DNA from: Cephalopachus bancanus
Taxonomy: Eukaryota > Chordata > Mammalia > Primates > Tarsiidae
Direction of reading: 5' to 3'
NCBI GenBank assembly: GCA_027257055.1
Contig: JAPVLO010000007.1
Coordinates: 9,734,001-9,798,000 of the forward strand
DNA: 64,000 nt
Position numbers and translations under genes: made by a program. Shown piece by piece: positions 44,305 to 56,269 of this stretch. Position 1 is the stretch's first letter; the number at the start of each line of letters is the position of its first letter. Under the pieces are notes generated by a model that was given only the letters and a program-made list of their open reading frames with translations, had not been told where the DNA came from and did not search any database.

Positions 44305-44458
44305 TTAATAATGGCTTAATTTATAACAGTAATTTGCTTATATGATGTTTTAAATCTCACAACAATGCTGTGATGTTGGACTCTTATTATCTCTACAGAT
44401 GAGGAAGCAGGCTCTGGGATAAAAAGTATTTTGCCCAGCGTCACCAAAAAGGATTAGA
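44305..44458 (-). mobile_element. MIR
   Basis: TTTAAATCTCACAACAATGC, TCTACAGATGAGGAAGCAGG and TTTTGCCCAGCGTCACC. Confidence 0.82.
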
Positions 44459-44644
44459 GCTTCTGTTTATGTGCGTTATCTGAAAAGAAAAAAGAAAAGT
44501 GGACTTCCTAATATCTTCATTCTAAAAGTTGCCAAGGAATTGAACTGTATGAAATTGCAGATATTGGGCTGTCAACCTACAAAAGTAGCAATTTCATGTG
44601 GGTCAACCTAATACATGTATATAGTTTATAGATAACTTATACCT

Positions 44645-44934
44645 GACCAAGTGCAGTGGCTCGTGCCAGTAATCCCAGTACTTTCGGAGGTGGAGGCAAG
44701 AGGATTACCTAAGCCCAGGGGTTCAAGACCAGCCTGGACAACATGTCAAGACCTCATCTCTACAATAAATCAAAAAATCCGCTGGGCGTGGTGGCGCATG
44801 CCTGTGATTCCAGTTACTTGAAAGGCTGAGGAAGAAGGATCACCTGAGCCCAGCAGGTGGAGGCTGCGGTGGCCATGAGGGTGCCACTGCACTGCAGCCT
44901 GGGTGATAGAGTGAGACTCCAAGTTAAAAAAAAA
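44645..44934 (+). mobile_element. Alu, lemur type
   Basis: TSD AGATAACTTATACCT (44630-44644) and AGATAACTTGTACCT (44935-44949), 14 of 15. ACAATAAATCAAAAAATC, GCCCAGCAGGTGGAGG. Confidence 0.96.
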
Positions 44935-44949
44935 AGATAACTTGTACCT

Positions 44950-45319
44950 TATAAGTAAATAATATAAATATAAATGAAAGCATTGTGCATTGTTAAATTG
45001 TACACATATTTGGGGGTAAGTAGTCAAAAATATTGTCTCACTGGCTTGCACAATGAAAACAAGTCTGGACGCATAGGGCTGGCTCTCTGGGAGGGTAGAT
45101 ATTGAGGGTGTGGGATGGAGGTGTGTTGGGGTGAAAGATCCCCTTTCCAGCTCTGTTTCTGAACTGTTGAGATCCAGAGCATCTGGGAGAGAATTGGGGT
45201 GGCTTGGGGTGGCTGGCATTTGGGAAACATCAGCCCTGTCAATCCGGGTCTCTGTGGATATTCCAGAGTGATGATCACCGTCATCACAGTCACAGTCACA
45301 ACAGCCACACTCTGTGGAG
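44950..45319. other. Unique DNA
   Basis: No repeat or exon recognised. Confidence 0.4.
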
Positions 45320-45500
45320 GGTCAGCCATGAACCAGGAGCTGTCCTAAGGGTGTCTGTTCATGCAGTCTTCCAGATGACAAGAAGGGAAGGGATGCTTAC
45401 TAGCACTCGTATTCTGTAAATGAGGGAGGTTAAGGGTGACTACATGCTAAATAGAAGAACCAAGACTGGAACCAACTCTGAGCTTGAACACTGTGCCTAC
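45320..45500 (-). mobile_element. MIR, diverged
   Basis: CCATGAACCAGGAGCTGTCC, ACTAGCACTCGTATTCTGTA and AATGAGGGAGGTTAAGGGTG. Confidence 0.65.
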
Positions 45501-45676
45501 TGCCTGCAGGCCACCTCTCCTTGGGCTCTCCTTCCAGACACGATTGGTTTGGTAGAAAATTCCTCATCATCAACTTCAAGTGTGCCACACAATTCCTGTC
45601 TCTGCCATTTAAAAACTGGACAGCTTCTAAAAAACCCTCTGAGCCTCAGTTTGCTTATCTATAAAATGGAGATCAT

Positions 45677-45965
45677 GGCTGGGTGTGTTGGTTCATGCCT
45701 GTAATCCCAGTACTTTGGGAGGCGGAGGTGATAGGGTTGTCTGTACCCAGGGGTTCAAGACCAGACTGAGCAACATGGCAAGACCTCAACTCTATAATAA
45801 ATCATAAAATTAGCTGGGTGTGGTGGCATGCGCCTGTGGTTCCAGCTGCTTGGAAGGCTGAGACAGAAGGATCAACTGAGCCCAGCAGGTCAAGGCTGTG
45901 GTGGCTGTGAGCATGCCAGTGCGCTCCAGCCTGGGTGACAGAGTGATCCTGACTCAAAAAAAAGA
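45677..45965 (+). mobile_element. Alu, lemur type, diverged
   Basis: GTACCCAGGGGTTCAAGACC, ATAATAAATCATAAAATTAG, GCCCAGCAGGTCAAGG, GTGATCCTGACTC. Confidence 0.93.
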
Positions 45966-45966
45966 G

Positions 45967-46254
45967 TCCGGGCTCAGTGGCTCAGCCTGTAATCCCACGC
46001 TTTGGGAGGCTGAGGTGAGTGGATTGCCTGAGCCTGTGGGTTCAAAACCCGCCTGGGCAACTTGGCGAGACCTCATCTCTACAATAAATCAAAAATTAGC
46101 TGGGCGTGGTAGTGCGCGCCTGTAATTCCAGCTACTTGGAAGGCTGAGGTGGAAGGATTGCCAGAGCCCAGCAGGTCGAGGCTGCGGTGGCCGGGAGCAG
46201 CCACTGCACTCCAGTCTGGGTGACAGGGTGAGACTCCAACTCAAAAAAAAAAAA
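45967..46254 (+). mobile_element. Alu, lemur type, younger
   Basis: CAGTGGCTCAGCCTGTAATC, GGGTTCAAAACCCGCC, ACAATAAATCAAAAATTAG, GGTGGCCGGGAGCAGCC, GACTCCAACTC then A12. Confidence 0.95.
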
Positions 46255-46390
46255 GATAAAAATATAAAATGGAGAGCAAGATGGTGCCTATCCCTTAGAT
46301 GACTGGAAGGACTAAGTTATATCATGGATGTTAAATATTGAGCACACCATCTGAAATATGATACACGCCCCATAAATGGTGCTTATTAAT

Positions 46391-46660
46391 TACTGTTTCC
46401 AATCTTCATGAACACCACGTAGGGGCCCCATTATAACGGGCTCCATGACATGACCCAAGCAATACATGCTTGAGTTCACACAGGTAAGAAGCAGAGAATA
46501 TGACGTTAACCTCTCACTGGTTCCCACATTTATGCCATGTCTTCCCGTCTACGGTGTGGTGTTAAGACATGCTGACACCTGGTGTATATGAATTAGCTCC
46601 ATTGCTTAAAGCGAGGAAAGGGTGCACATGCCTTTTAAGCCAGCTGTGCTAAGCTGAAAA
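46391..46660. other. Unique DNA with MIR-like stretch
   Basis: 46400-46510 (GAACACCACGTAGGGGCCCC, TTGAGTTCACACAGGTAAGA) is weakly MIR-like in reverse. Otherwise nothing recognised. Confidence 0.4.
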
Positions 46661-46760
46661 CTTCCACTAGAATGTAAGTTCCATGCAGACCCAGACCTTG
46701 TCTGTCTTCTTCCTTGTTCTCTCCCCAGGAATTGCCTTGTCTTCCCAAGAATCACCCTGT
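46661..46760 (+). mobile_element. L2 3' fragment
   Basis: CCACTAGAATGTAAGTTCCA, GACCTTGTCTGTCTTCTTCC and CTCTCCCCAGGA in L2 3' order. Confidence 0.72.
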
Positions 46761-47024
46761 CTGGGTTCTAAATCAGTGCACATAAGAAGAACTGGGTGTG
46801 GTCAGTATTACTCTTGAAAATCCCTTAAGTCATGCACAAAATTCAGTAAGCAGAGTTTGTGCATACAACCCTGTACAGGATAAGGTGCAGATAACAGTAG
46901 GGATTGGAAACAGGTTTCTATTCATTATGGATGAGGCATGGGACTGTAAACCTGAAGAGTACATATATGTATGCGAAGTATGCAACCAGGGAGGTTTCTT
47001 TACCCTGTAAAATATATGTAGCTG
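46761..47024. other. Unique DNA
   Basis: An open plus-strand frame of 70 codons (46798-47010) has no recognisable domain. Confidence 0.4.
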
Positions 47025-47309
47025 GCTGGACTCGGTGGCTCAGCCTGTAATCCCAGCATTTTGGGAGGCCAAGGTGAGTGGATTGCCTTAGTCCACGGGT
47101 TTGAGACCATCCCGGTCAACTTGGTGAGACCTCGTCTCTACAATAAAATAAAAAGTACCCGGGCATGGTAGCACGCATCTGTAGTTCTGACTACTCAGAA
47201 GGCTGAGGCGGAAGGATCGCCAGAGCCCAGCAGGTTGATGCTGGAGTGGCCGTGAGTGTGCATGCCGCTGCATTCCAGCCTGGGTGAAGGAGTGAGACTC
47301 CAACTCAAA

Positions 47310-47310
<1 letters not shown>
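47025..47310 (+). mobile_element. Alu, lemur type
   Basis: CGGTGGCTCAGCCTGTAATC, linker ACAATAAAATAAAAAGTACC, GCCCAGCAGGTTGATGCTGG, GACTCCAACTC. Its tail runs into a GT tract. Confidence 0.95.

Positions 47311-47311
<1 letters not shown>

Positions 47312-47345
<34 letters not shown>
47312..47345. repeat. (GT)n microsatellite
   Basis: About 33 bp of GT at the Alu 3' tail. Next to AATATGTGT, so it may have grown from the duplicated target site. Confidence 0.93.
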
Positions 47346-47348
<3 letters not shown>

Positions 47349-47361
47349 TAAATTTGAAGTT

Positions 47362-47660
47362 AAGGCCAGACATGGTGGCTCACGTCTGTAATCTCAGCTC
47401 TTTGAAAAGTCAAAGTGGGAGGACTGTTTAAGGCTAGGAGTTCAAGACCAGCCTGGGCAACATACCAAGACTCCATCTCGGCAAAAAATCAAAAAATTAG
47501 CCAGGCATGGTGGCACACCTGTAGCCCCAGTTGCTTGGGAGGCTGAGGCAGAAGGATCGCCTGAGCACAGGAAGTCGAGTCTGCGGTGAGCCACGATGAT
47601 GCCACTGCCCTCCAGCCTGAGCCATAGAATGAGACTCTGACTCATAAAAATGTTTAAAAA
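47362..47660 (+). mobile_element. Alu, old type
   Basis: CACGTCTGTAATCTCAGCTC, linker GCAAAAAATCAAAAAATTAG, GCGGTGAGCCACGATGATGC. Confidence 0.93.
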
Positions 47661-48446
47661 TTGAAGGTGAATGCATATTTGATGGAATTCCTCGGTATTG
47701 TTAAAACGCTGATGTAAATATAAAGATAAGGGAACAGAGGCAGAGACACAAACAGAAACACCGAGATAGAGATCATTGTACGTGTTTCTGAAGTACCGGG
47801 GGATGACGGGCCTAGGCAGGTTTGCACTGAGTATTTCCCTCCGGAGATTCTCACAAGCACATTCTCCAGCCATCAAGCTCCTTGAGGTTTCAGTCCTGGG
47901 TCTGGGACCTGAGGTCCAGTGCAGGCCAGGAGAGCCCACTGGCCCCTGTGGGTGGAACAGACTGATTCTCAGCCTGGGAAACTCTGGGAACAGCAACCCA
48001 ACGGGAGCGGCTGGTGGAAGCCACAGACACACATGGGCCAGGCAGGCCTCATCAACAACTCCAGGGTGACCTCCAATGAAGCCTGCCCAGCCACGGCCAT
48101 CCAGTCAGTGAGTCGTTCACAAAGGCTGGCTGGGCACAGCCCTGTCTCTTGGTATCTGGAGAGAAGATCAAAATCCAGATAGAGCTCTTGATTTCAAAGG
48201 GTGGTAATTCATTCGAAAAACTTTAGCTGTATGAGCCAAACAACACATCTGGGCCAAATTTGTCCTGCAGTCCTCCAGTCTGTAATATCTGGGTTAAAAT
48301 CTAGAAAGTAGCTTGTTATACCAACCTTTGGGGCGCTCTCTTTCATGGGACCAAGTAGCCACATTTCTTGGTCATTCCCAATAATCTCTTTGAGACCCCT
48401 AATCACATTTCAAGACACCAAAATTGGCGAGCAAAAAAGTCCACAA
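47661..48446. other. Unique or unclassified DNA
   Basis: No repeat named. The part from 48140 to 48446 seems continuous in style with 48726-49473 (same A/T-rich, LTR-like texture), which would make one unclassified element of about 1.3 kb split by the Alu. Confidence 0.4.
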
Positions 48447-48725
48447 ATTTTTTTTTTTAATTTGGAATTTCACTCTGTTGCCCAGGCTGGAGTGCAGTGG
48501 CACGCTCACGGCCAACACACCCTTGATCTGCTGGGCTCAGGCGATCCTTCCGTCTCAGCCTTCCAAGTAGCTGGAACCACAGGCCTGTGCTACCACGCCT
48601 GGCTAATTTTTTTTTTTTAATTTACTATAGAGATGAGGTTGGTCTCGAATCCCTGGGTTCAGGCAATCATCTCACCTCTGCCTCCCAAAGTACTGAGATT
48701 ATAGGCATGAGGACCACACTCAGCT
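48447..48725 (-). mobile_element. Alu, lemur type
   Basis: TSD AAAAGTCCACAA at 48435-48446 and 48726-48737 (12 of 12). The left arm is short: TAGAGATGAGGTTGGTCTCG lacks the CTCGCCAAGTTGCCCAGG part. Confidence 0.95.
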
Positions 48726-48737
48726 AAAAGTCCACAA

Positions 48738-49473
48738 TTTTTTAAAAGAAGTTTTCACTGAGTTCCATATCAATATAGCTGGTTAGGGAGAATATTCCAA
48801 GTTCATTGGAAAGAAGTTCACAGATTTGGAGATTAGCTAAGAACCCCAAAATCAGTCTAGCCTCCTACAAAGCAAAAGTCAGTATTCTGGAGTAGGGGGT
48901 GGAAGGAAGAAAAGACTAGAAAGATAAGCAACCACATGTTAACAGAATGTGAGAAGATAAGATTATGGGAAGAGCCACCTGGCGACCTGTTAGGACAGAA
49001 GTATACTTGACTTTCCTCTCCAGACAATAAACTGAGAAAACCCCAGAGGTCAAGACATCTGGAACTTTCTAATTCTATGCTCATCATTAAGTTGGTGTGT
49101 GGACTTTTGTCTGCCCAGATCACGGGCCCTTCTTCCAAAACAAGAACCCCTCTTTTTTAGGTTAATGCCCTACCCTGCGCCTCTGAACCACGAAGGTCAT
49201 ATGGGAGCCCAGTTTTCAGATGACCCATCCCGTACCTTGGGCAAACTGTTGCCCACTTTTCCCACCAGGAGAATATCACTGACCCATCCGTGGTTCTGGA
49301 CTATTTCAGGGGCCAGCAGCAGTGAAGTTCCTCTCGGCTTGGTTCATTGGTCCCTCCTTGAATTTGGGGGAACTGATGGATCATCATTTTGCTTTTTTTG
49401 AGCTGGGTTTTAGTCATTTGTCATCATGGAGCCTTCCACCGGAAGCTGCTGACAAAGACAAAATGTAGAATTG
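48738..49473. other. Unclassified DNA, possibly an old retroelement
   Basis: No gene recognised. Frames of 93-100 codons on either strand have no known domain. See 47661-48446. Confidence 0.4.
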
Positions 49474-50021
<548 letters not shown>

Positions 50022-50326
50022 AATTATGTATTTATTTATTTATTTTTTTGAGTTGAAGTCTCACTCTGTCACCCAGACTGGAGTGCAGTGGCCGCTCCCG
50101 GCCACTGCAGCCTCGACCTGCTGGACTTCGGTGATCCTTCCGCCTCAGCCTTCCAAGTAGCTGGAACTACAGGCATGTGCTACCATGCCCGGCTAATTTT
50201 TGATTTATTGTAGAGATGAGGTCTCGCCAAGTTGCCTAGGCGGGTCTTGAACCCGCGGGCTGAGGCAATCCACTCACCTCGGTCTCCCAAAGCGCGGGAT
50301 TACAGACTGAGCCACCGAGCCCAGCC
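50022..50326 (-). mobile_element. Alu, lemur type, young
   Basis: (ATTT)n head, GCCGCTCCCGGCCACTGCAG, GGCGGGTCTTGAACCCGCGG and AGCGCGGGATTACAGACTGA. TSD GTGTCTTTT at 50010 and 50328. Confidence 0.96.
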
Positions 50327-50732
50327 TGTGTCTTTTAAAGGCAAGAAATACTTGGCAGCTTTAGCAAAGCAAAGCAAAAAAGGTTGGCTGTCACAAGTGA
50401 GGAATGTAACATTTTCATTTAACTTCAAAATAGCTTGAGGGGAAGAATGGAAATCCGTGATCAAGTTGTGGGTGGGGGCACAGAGGTGTTTTCTAAATAG
50501 GAAAAAAATAAAGACCACAGAATTAGCATGACCAATAATTTAAATAAAAATTCTAGGGAAAAAAGGTAAGAATTATTGATAAAAATTAAAATATACTTGA
50601 TTTTGGAAATCTGTAAATAATTATCTAAATTAAGGCTTAAATTCAACATAGGGAAGTTGGGTGTGTGTTTGTTCAAAATAAAATTAAAGTTCCACTTCAG
50701 TTGTAGGGAGGTTTACAGAGCATTTCTTTAGA
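50327..50732. other. Unique DNA, A/T-rich
   Basis: No repeat or exon recognised. Confidence 0.4.
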
Positions 50733-50747
50733 CAATAATGTATTTCT

Positions 50748-51045
50748 TTTTTTTTTTTTTTTTGAGTTGGAGTCTTACTCTTTTCACCCAGGCTACAGTG
50801 CAGTGGCACGCACACAGCTACTGCAGCCTTGACCTGCTGGGCTTAGGTGATCCTTCTGCCTCAGCCCTCCAAGTAGCTGGAACTTACAGGCGCATGCCAC
50901 CACGCCTGGCTAACCTTTGATTTATTGTAGAGATGAGGTCTCACCAAGTTGCCCAGGCTGGTCTTGAACCCCTGGGCTAAGGCAATTCTCTTGCCTTGGC
51001 TTACCATAGTGCTGCAATTGCAAGCATAGCAAGTTACCATCCAGG
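50748..51045 (-). mobile_element. Alu A of triple cluster, lemur type
   Basis: T17 head, GAGTTGGAGTCTTACTCTTT, TTTATTGTAGAGATGAGG. The 5' end (right side) is diverged (GCAATTGCAAGCATAGCAAG). Preceded by CAATAATGTATTTCT. Confidence 0.92.
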
Positions 51046-51071
51046 AATCTGAAATATTTCCTCCTGTGCAT

Positions 51072-51366
51072 TTTATTATTTTTTTTAGTTGAGGTCTCAC
51101 TCTTGTCGCCCAGGCTGAAGTGCAGTGGCACGCTCACAGCCACCATAGCCTCAACCTGCTGAACTTAGGCAATCCTTCTGCCTCAGCCTTCAAAGTAGCT
51201 GGAACTAAAGACGCATGCCACCACGTCCGGCTAATTTTTTGTGATTTATTATAGAGACGAAGTCTCACCAAGTTGTCCAGCCTGGTCTCAAACACCCGGG
51301 CTCAGCAATTCGCTTGCCTTGGCCTCCCAAAGTGCTGGGATTATAGGCTGAGCCGCCGCGCCCGGC
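51072..51366 (-). mobile_element. Alu B of triple cluster, lemur type
   Basis: TTATTATTTTTTTTAGTTGA head, TTATTATAGAGACGAAGTCT and AGCCGCCGCGCCCGGCC end. Separated from Alu A by about 26 bp (ATCTGAAATATTTCCTCCTG). Followed by CAATAACGTATTTCT. Confidence 0.94.
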
Positions 51367-51380
51367 CAATAACGTATTTC

Positions 51381-51678
51381 TTTTTTTTTTATTTTGAGTT
51401 GGAGTCTCACTTGGTCGCCCAAACTGGAGTGCAGTGGCCGCTCCTGGCCACCACAGCCTCGACCTGCTGGGCTCCAGCGATCCTTCTGCCTCAGCCTTCC
51501 AAGTAGCCGGAATTACAGGCATGCGTTACCACGCCTGGCTGATTTTTTTTTTTTTTTTTAATTTATTGTAGAGATGAGGTCTCGCTGCCCAGGCGGGTCT
51601 TGAACCTGCGGGCTCAGGCAATCCATTCACCTCAGCCTCCCAAGGCGCGGGATTACAGGTTGAGCCACTGAGCCCGGC
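51381..51678 (-). mobile_element. Alu C of triple cluster, lemur type, young
   Basis: GAGTTGGAGTCTCACTTGGT, TTTATTGTAGAGATGAGG, CTGCCCAGGCGGGTCTTGAA, GGCGCGGGATTACAGGTTGA. Like 25969 it lacks the CCAAGTTG segment. Followed by CAATAATGTATTTCT at 51680. Confidence 0.96.
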
Positions 51679-51694
51679 TCAATAATGTATTTCT

Positions 51695-52009
51695 AAAGCA
51701 TACTCTGTGTGTCCCCAAGGGAACTCAGGGGTCCCCAGTCAACTGGGTAATTATTTTTTCCCATAAATTCACTGGAAAACTGGAAACTTGAGGCAAATTT
51801 ACTTCTTGTGATAAGTTATTCAAATCTGGACATAGTCACCATGGAAAAGACCCCAAAGCTCATTTCAGACTTTCTTTTTGAGGGCGGCAGTGCTTTAGAC
51901 AGAATGTTTGCTTCCTTTGAGGAAATCACATATTTTGAAAAAGATATTAAAAAACAAACAAAGAAACTCCGCTCTCGGTGCACTTCAATGCTGTGACAGT
52001 GGGATGACA
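51695..52009. other. Unique DNA with a short open frame
   Basis: A plus-strand frame of 62 codons (51808-51996) begins MISYSNLDIVTMEKTPKLIS and ends in a Lys-rich segment (KDIKKQTKKLRSRC). The composition is protein-like, but I recognise no family, and there is no promoter or splice evidence. It could be a broken old element or an exon fragment. Confidence 0.3.
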
Positions 52010-52680
52010 TTCTATTTCCCTTCTTGCATCAAATGCAGACACAGAGTCATATCCTGTGCAGTCTAGGTACCAGCAAACACAGCAGGTAAGGAAAAGTAGT
52101 CAGTAAGAACGCAAGACAAGGAGGGCAACTCGACAGTGGAGAAACCTGGAAAGCACAGCTGCAGCTGGGCCTCAAGGTCAACGCCAACGGGGCTCTGTCG
52201 ATGGCGCGAACCCTTGGTGGGAGGAGAAGGGCACTTCGCCTCTGTGACCCTCCTCCCCAAAGCCCACAGCCTCAGTCTCTCTGTGAGAATAACACCAGAC
52301 AAATCCTCACAGAGGGATACTCCATTAAACACCTGCCCTGCACGCTTCAAACTGCCAAGGTCATCACAGACAAAAATCTGAGAAACTGTCACAACCAAGA
52401 GGAGTCCCGGGAGACACGATGACTAAATATAATGTGTTTTCCTGGATGGGATCCTGGAACAGGAAAACAGAAAATTAAGGAAATGTGTGTAAAGCAGGGA
52501 CTTTAGTTAATTACAAAGTATCAATAGTCATTTACTAATTATACAAACATGCAATACTAATACGAAAAGTTAATAGTGGAAGAAATTGGTGTGGGCATAT
52601 GTAAACTCTCTGTACATATTTGCAATTTTTATGCAAATCTAAAACTATTCCAAAATTTAAAGATTATTTAACAAGAAGTA
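52010..52680 (+). mobile_element. L1M 3'UTR, long fragment
   Basis: CACGCTTCAAACTGCCAAGG, TCATCACAGACAAAAATCTG, GAGACACGATGACTAAATAT, CTGGATGGGATCCTGGAACA and CTATTCCAAAATTTAAAGAT, in old L1 3' order. The same family as 35635 in opposite direction and 13222. Confidence 0.78.
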
Positions 52681-52814
52681 AATATTGTGATTTGTCTAAT
52701 ATAGTTTTTTTGTGCTTGATGGAAAAAAGCTCTAAAAATTGATTTAGACTAGAAAGTCAATTGCTCTATGTTGAATTTAAGACTTAATTCAGATCTTATT
52801 TTACAAATTTTTTC
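52681..52814. other. Unique A/T-rich DNA
   Basis: Nothing recognised. Confidence 0.4.
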
Positions 52815-53268
<454 letters not shown>

Positions 53269-53753
53269 TGAATGACTCCTATGTGGCCAAAGCTGCCATA
53301 AATGAAGGAATTCATTGGTGACAAGACAAATTAGTGACAGAATCCCCAACACTGAGAACCTTCCAGCCTCCTGAGAGGAGACAGACATAAAATCAATCCA
53401 TTAAATAAAATGATTCCAGCTGCCGACAAGGGCTGTGAAGAAGGCGCTGATGCTGTAGAGAGAGGGAGGAGGAGTCTGCCTGTGTCTGGGCTGGTGTGAC
53501 TGTTCAGAGACTGGAAGGACAAGATGCTAGCCTCCTGCAGATCCAGGGAGGCCAGAGGTGCTCGTGCAAAGCCTGAGAGAGAAGGACCTTGAATGGAAGA
53601 AGGGCTGGATGCCTGGAGAGCGGTGAGCAAGTCAATACACAGAAGGCAGTGAGCTCTGAGCGGAGTTGCGAGCTGAATGTGGAGTTTTGGGGGACAAGGT
53701 AAAATGCTTGGGTTTTGTTCTAAGTGACATGGGTGTCATTGGAGGGTTTTGGG

Positions 53754-54067
<314 letters not shown>

Positions 54068-54082
54068 TAAAGGATGTGCACG

Positions 54083-54172
54083 AGGTTGAGTGTGTGGTAA
54101 GCTATGATTACACCACTACACACCAGCCTGGGCCACAGAGTGAGACCTTGACTCAAATAATTAATTAACAAG
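54083..54172 (+). mobile_element. Alu 3' end fragment
   Basis: GTAAGCTATGATTACACCAC through GACCTTGACTCAAATAATTA. Only the last 75 bases of the right arm. Confidence 0.8.
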
Positions 54173-54330
54173 GGGTGTGACATGATGGGATTGAATGGAC
54201 AGTGGAAAAGTTGGACTTCTCGGGGGCAGGGACAAGGACACAAGACCAATTAGGACCAACTGCCAGATCTGTTTAAGCCAGAGATGGTAGGGACCCCACT
54301 AAGGGTACAGGGATGCGAGGGAAGTGAGTG

Positions 54331-55141
54331 GGTGCAGGGAACGTTCCAGATGTCCTGACTGGAGCCATGCACACTTGTGGGGAGCTTGTTGGGGGAGCTA
54401 AACTCTGACATGGTCATGTTGGATTTGAGATGCCTGTAGGAGCCCAGGTGGAGATGTCAGCGGCCGGTCAGAGACACGAGTCCAAAGTCCAAAGAAGAGA
54501 TCAGGTGGGAGAGATGCTGAAAAGCCATCAGCCCAGAGAGAGCCCTTGCATGCTGCGGGATGATGTGACATCATCTGGCCAGTGAACAGAGCAAAAGGAA
54601 TCCACTCTGCCCAGCCTGCAGGAACGATGGAAGTGGACCCTGGCAGGCGCAGGACCAGCAAATTAAATAGCATGACTGTCCTTCCTGCCACCGTGGAAAA
54701 ATATCCCAGATGTGAATCACACGTCAGGAAGGAAGGGCTTAGCTCAGAGCCCAGGGGCAGAGGAAGAACCAGCAGAGGAGGCAAAGAGAAACAGCTGGCC
54801 TGAGGGTGAGAAGGAAGTCAAGGTGTGTGTAGGGACTGAGGACCCCAGAAATGGTCTCAGGAGAGAGCATAGGTCACATCAACCGCTCAGAGAGGTCAAG
54901 TGCTGTGAGGACTGAGAGGCAACGGGGGCCTTAATGAGGCGCCATTGGTGCCTTAGCATCATCACTTCAGTGCAGTGACAGGCATGACACCCAAGGAGAG
55001 GAGTGGAAGGAAAAGGAATGGACGCAGGGAGTCGTGGCCCCTCCTTGGAGACAATAAACTGTGAGGGGACAGAAAAATGCCACAGGGGTGGAGGTGGGTC
55101 TGGGGTCAGGGGCGGTGGCCCCTTTAAAGATAGATGATCTC
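54331..55141. other. Unique DNA
   Basis: No repeat or exon recognised; 54400-54480 may continue the L2. Confidence 0.4.
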
Positions 55142-55466
55142 AGCCGGGCACAGCAGCTCATTCCTGCGATCCCAGCATTTTGGGAGGCCGAGGTGGGAGG
55201 ATCACTTGAGCCCAGAAGTTCAAGGCTAGCCTGGGTAACATAGCAAGACTTCATTTCTACAATATATATATATATATATATTTTTTTTTTTTAATTATCC
55301 AGGCATGGTGGCGCATACCTGTCGTCTCAGCTACTCAAGAGGCTGAGATGGAAGGATCGCCTGAGCCCAGGAGGTCGAGGCTGTGGTGACCGTGACGGTG
55401 CCACTGCACTCCAGCCTGGGTGACGGAATGAGACCCCGACTCAAGAAAATAAAAGAAAAATAAGCA
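55142..55466 (+). mobile_element. Alu, old type, TA repeat in linker
   Basis: TSD AAGATAGATGATCTC (55127) and AAGATGGATGATCTC (55467). The linker is (TA)10 then T12 (55262-55292), an unusual A-to-T-rich change. Confidence 0.95.
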
Positions 55467-55479
55467 AAGATGGATGATC

Positions 55480-55740
55480 TCAAGACATGCGAGAAGTCCC
55501 GTAGCAGGGCCTGTCAACATGGGCCGTCTTGTCCCACGGAGGATACTTGGCAATGCCTGGAGACGTTTATGGCGGTCACCCTTGAGGGGGAATAAGGCAG
55601 GCATCCAGTGGGTGGGGCGCAGACACTGCCAAGCGTCCCACAGCACACAGGACAGACCCCACGTCCCACAGTGCCCAGGACAGTCCCCACAACAGAGCCG
55701 GATCCAGCCCCAAGTGTCAAGAGTGCTTAGATGACTAAGG
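55480..55740 (+). mobile_element. hAT-type element with small duplication
   Basis: TTGGCAATGCCTGGAGACGT, TTATGGCGGTCACCCTTGAG, CATCCAGTGGGTGGGGCGCA and CACAACAGAGCCGGATCCAG. The segment CACAGGACAGACCCCACGTC at 55643 is repeated as CCCAGGACAGTCCCCAC at 55672. Same family as 39855. Confidence 0.85.
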
Positions 55741-56269
55741 ATGGAGGGCAGTAGGGAGTGAAAGGGAGCAGAGCAGATGCCACAGGAGAGGAAGGGGGAC
55801 ATTTCAGCAGTGACATCTTCCAAAAAGCAAGCAGCAACACTAACCCTGACCCCAGCACAGGCCTTGCCTGGGGCAGGAGCAGGATCTTCTCGTTGGGGCA
55901 GGAAGGCGGACGGCCACACTGTTGAAGTCACCGTCCAGCACCCTCTTCCCAGAGAACCGGCCTCCGTTGTTTCCACAGACTGGGCAAAGGCCGCGTAACC
56001 CGTCTCCTGGCCACGGTGGATGGGACTCAGGGGGACTCTTGCCCAAGGCGACCCCGTCGGCTGCTCAGTCCTGGGAATTGGAAGGTGGAGCACGAGTTTC
56101 CAGTTAGCTCTTGTGGACCTTGATGAAGAGGTGGCCTGTTTAAGAGGGCTTCTGTCACCAGTGTAGAAAAGCAAAACCGTCAGACTCAGAGAGGGAGACG
56201 ACCAAAGTTAGTGCCCGAGGATGATCTGAGCCTAGTGATCACAAGAAAGAAAGGTGCCGACACATTGAG
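55741..56269. other. Unique DNA
   Basis: No repeat recognised. The 279-codon minus-strand frame that spans 55335-56174 runs from here into the hAT element and the Alu and is not a gene. Confidence 0.45.

Larger units (their letters stand above)
45600..46390 (+). mobile_element. MIR split by two Alus
   Basis: 45600-45676 (TGAGCCTCAGTTTGCTTATC, TATAAAATGGAGATCAT) continues at 46259-46390 (ATGGAGAGCAAGATGGTGCC, ATATTGAGCACACCATCTGA). TATAAAATGGAGA is repeated on both sides as the TSD. Confidence 0.85.

Noticed and set aside
47442..48032. 196-codon open frame on the minus strand
   Set aside because: The C-terminal part is translated Alu and the rest is low-information unique sequence.
55335..56174. 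279-codon open frame on the minus strand
   Set aside because: It runs through unique DNA, then a hAT fossil, then the 3' half of an Alu (ending in [14 protein letters not shown] Alu peptide). A gene would not show that structure, and the unique part has no domain I know.
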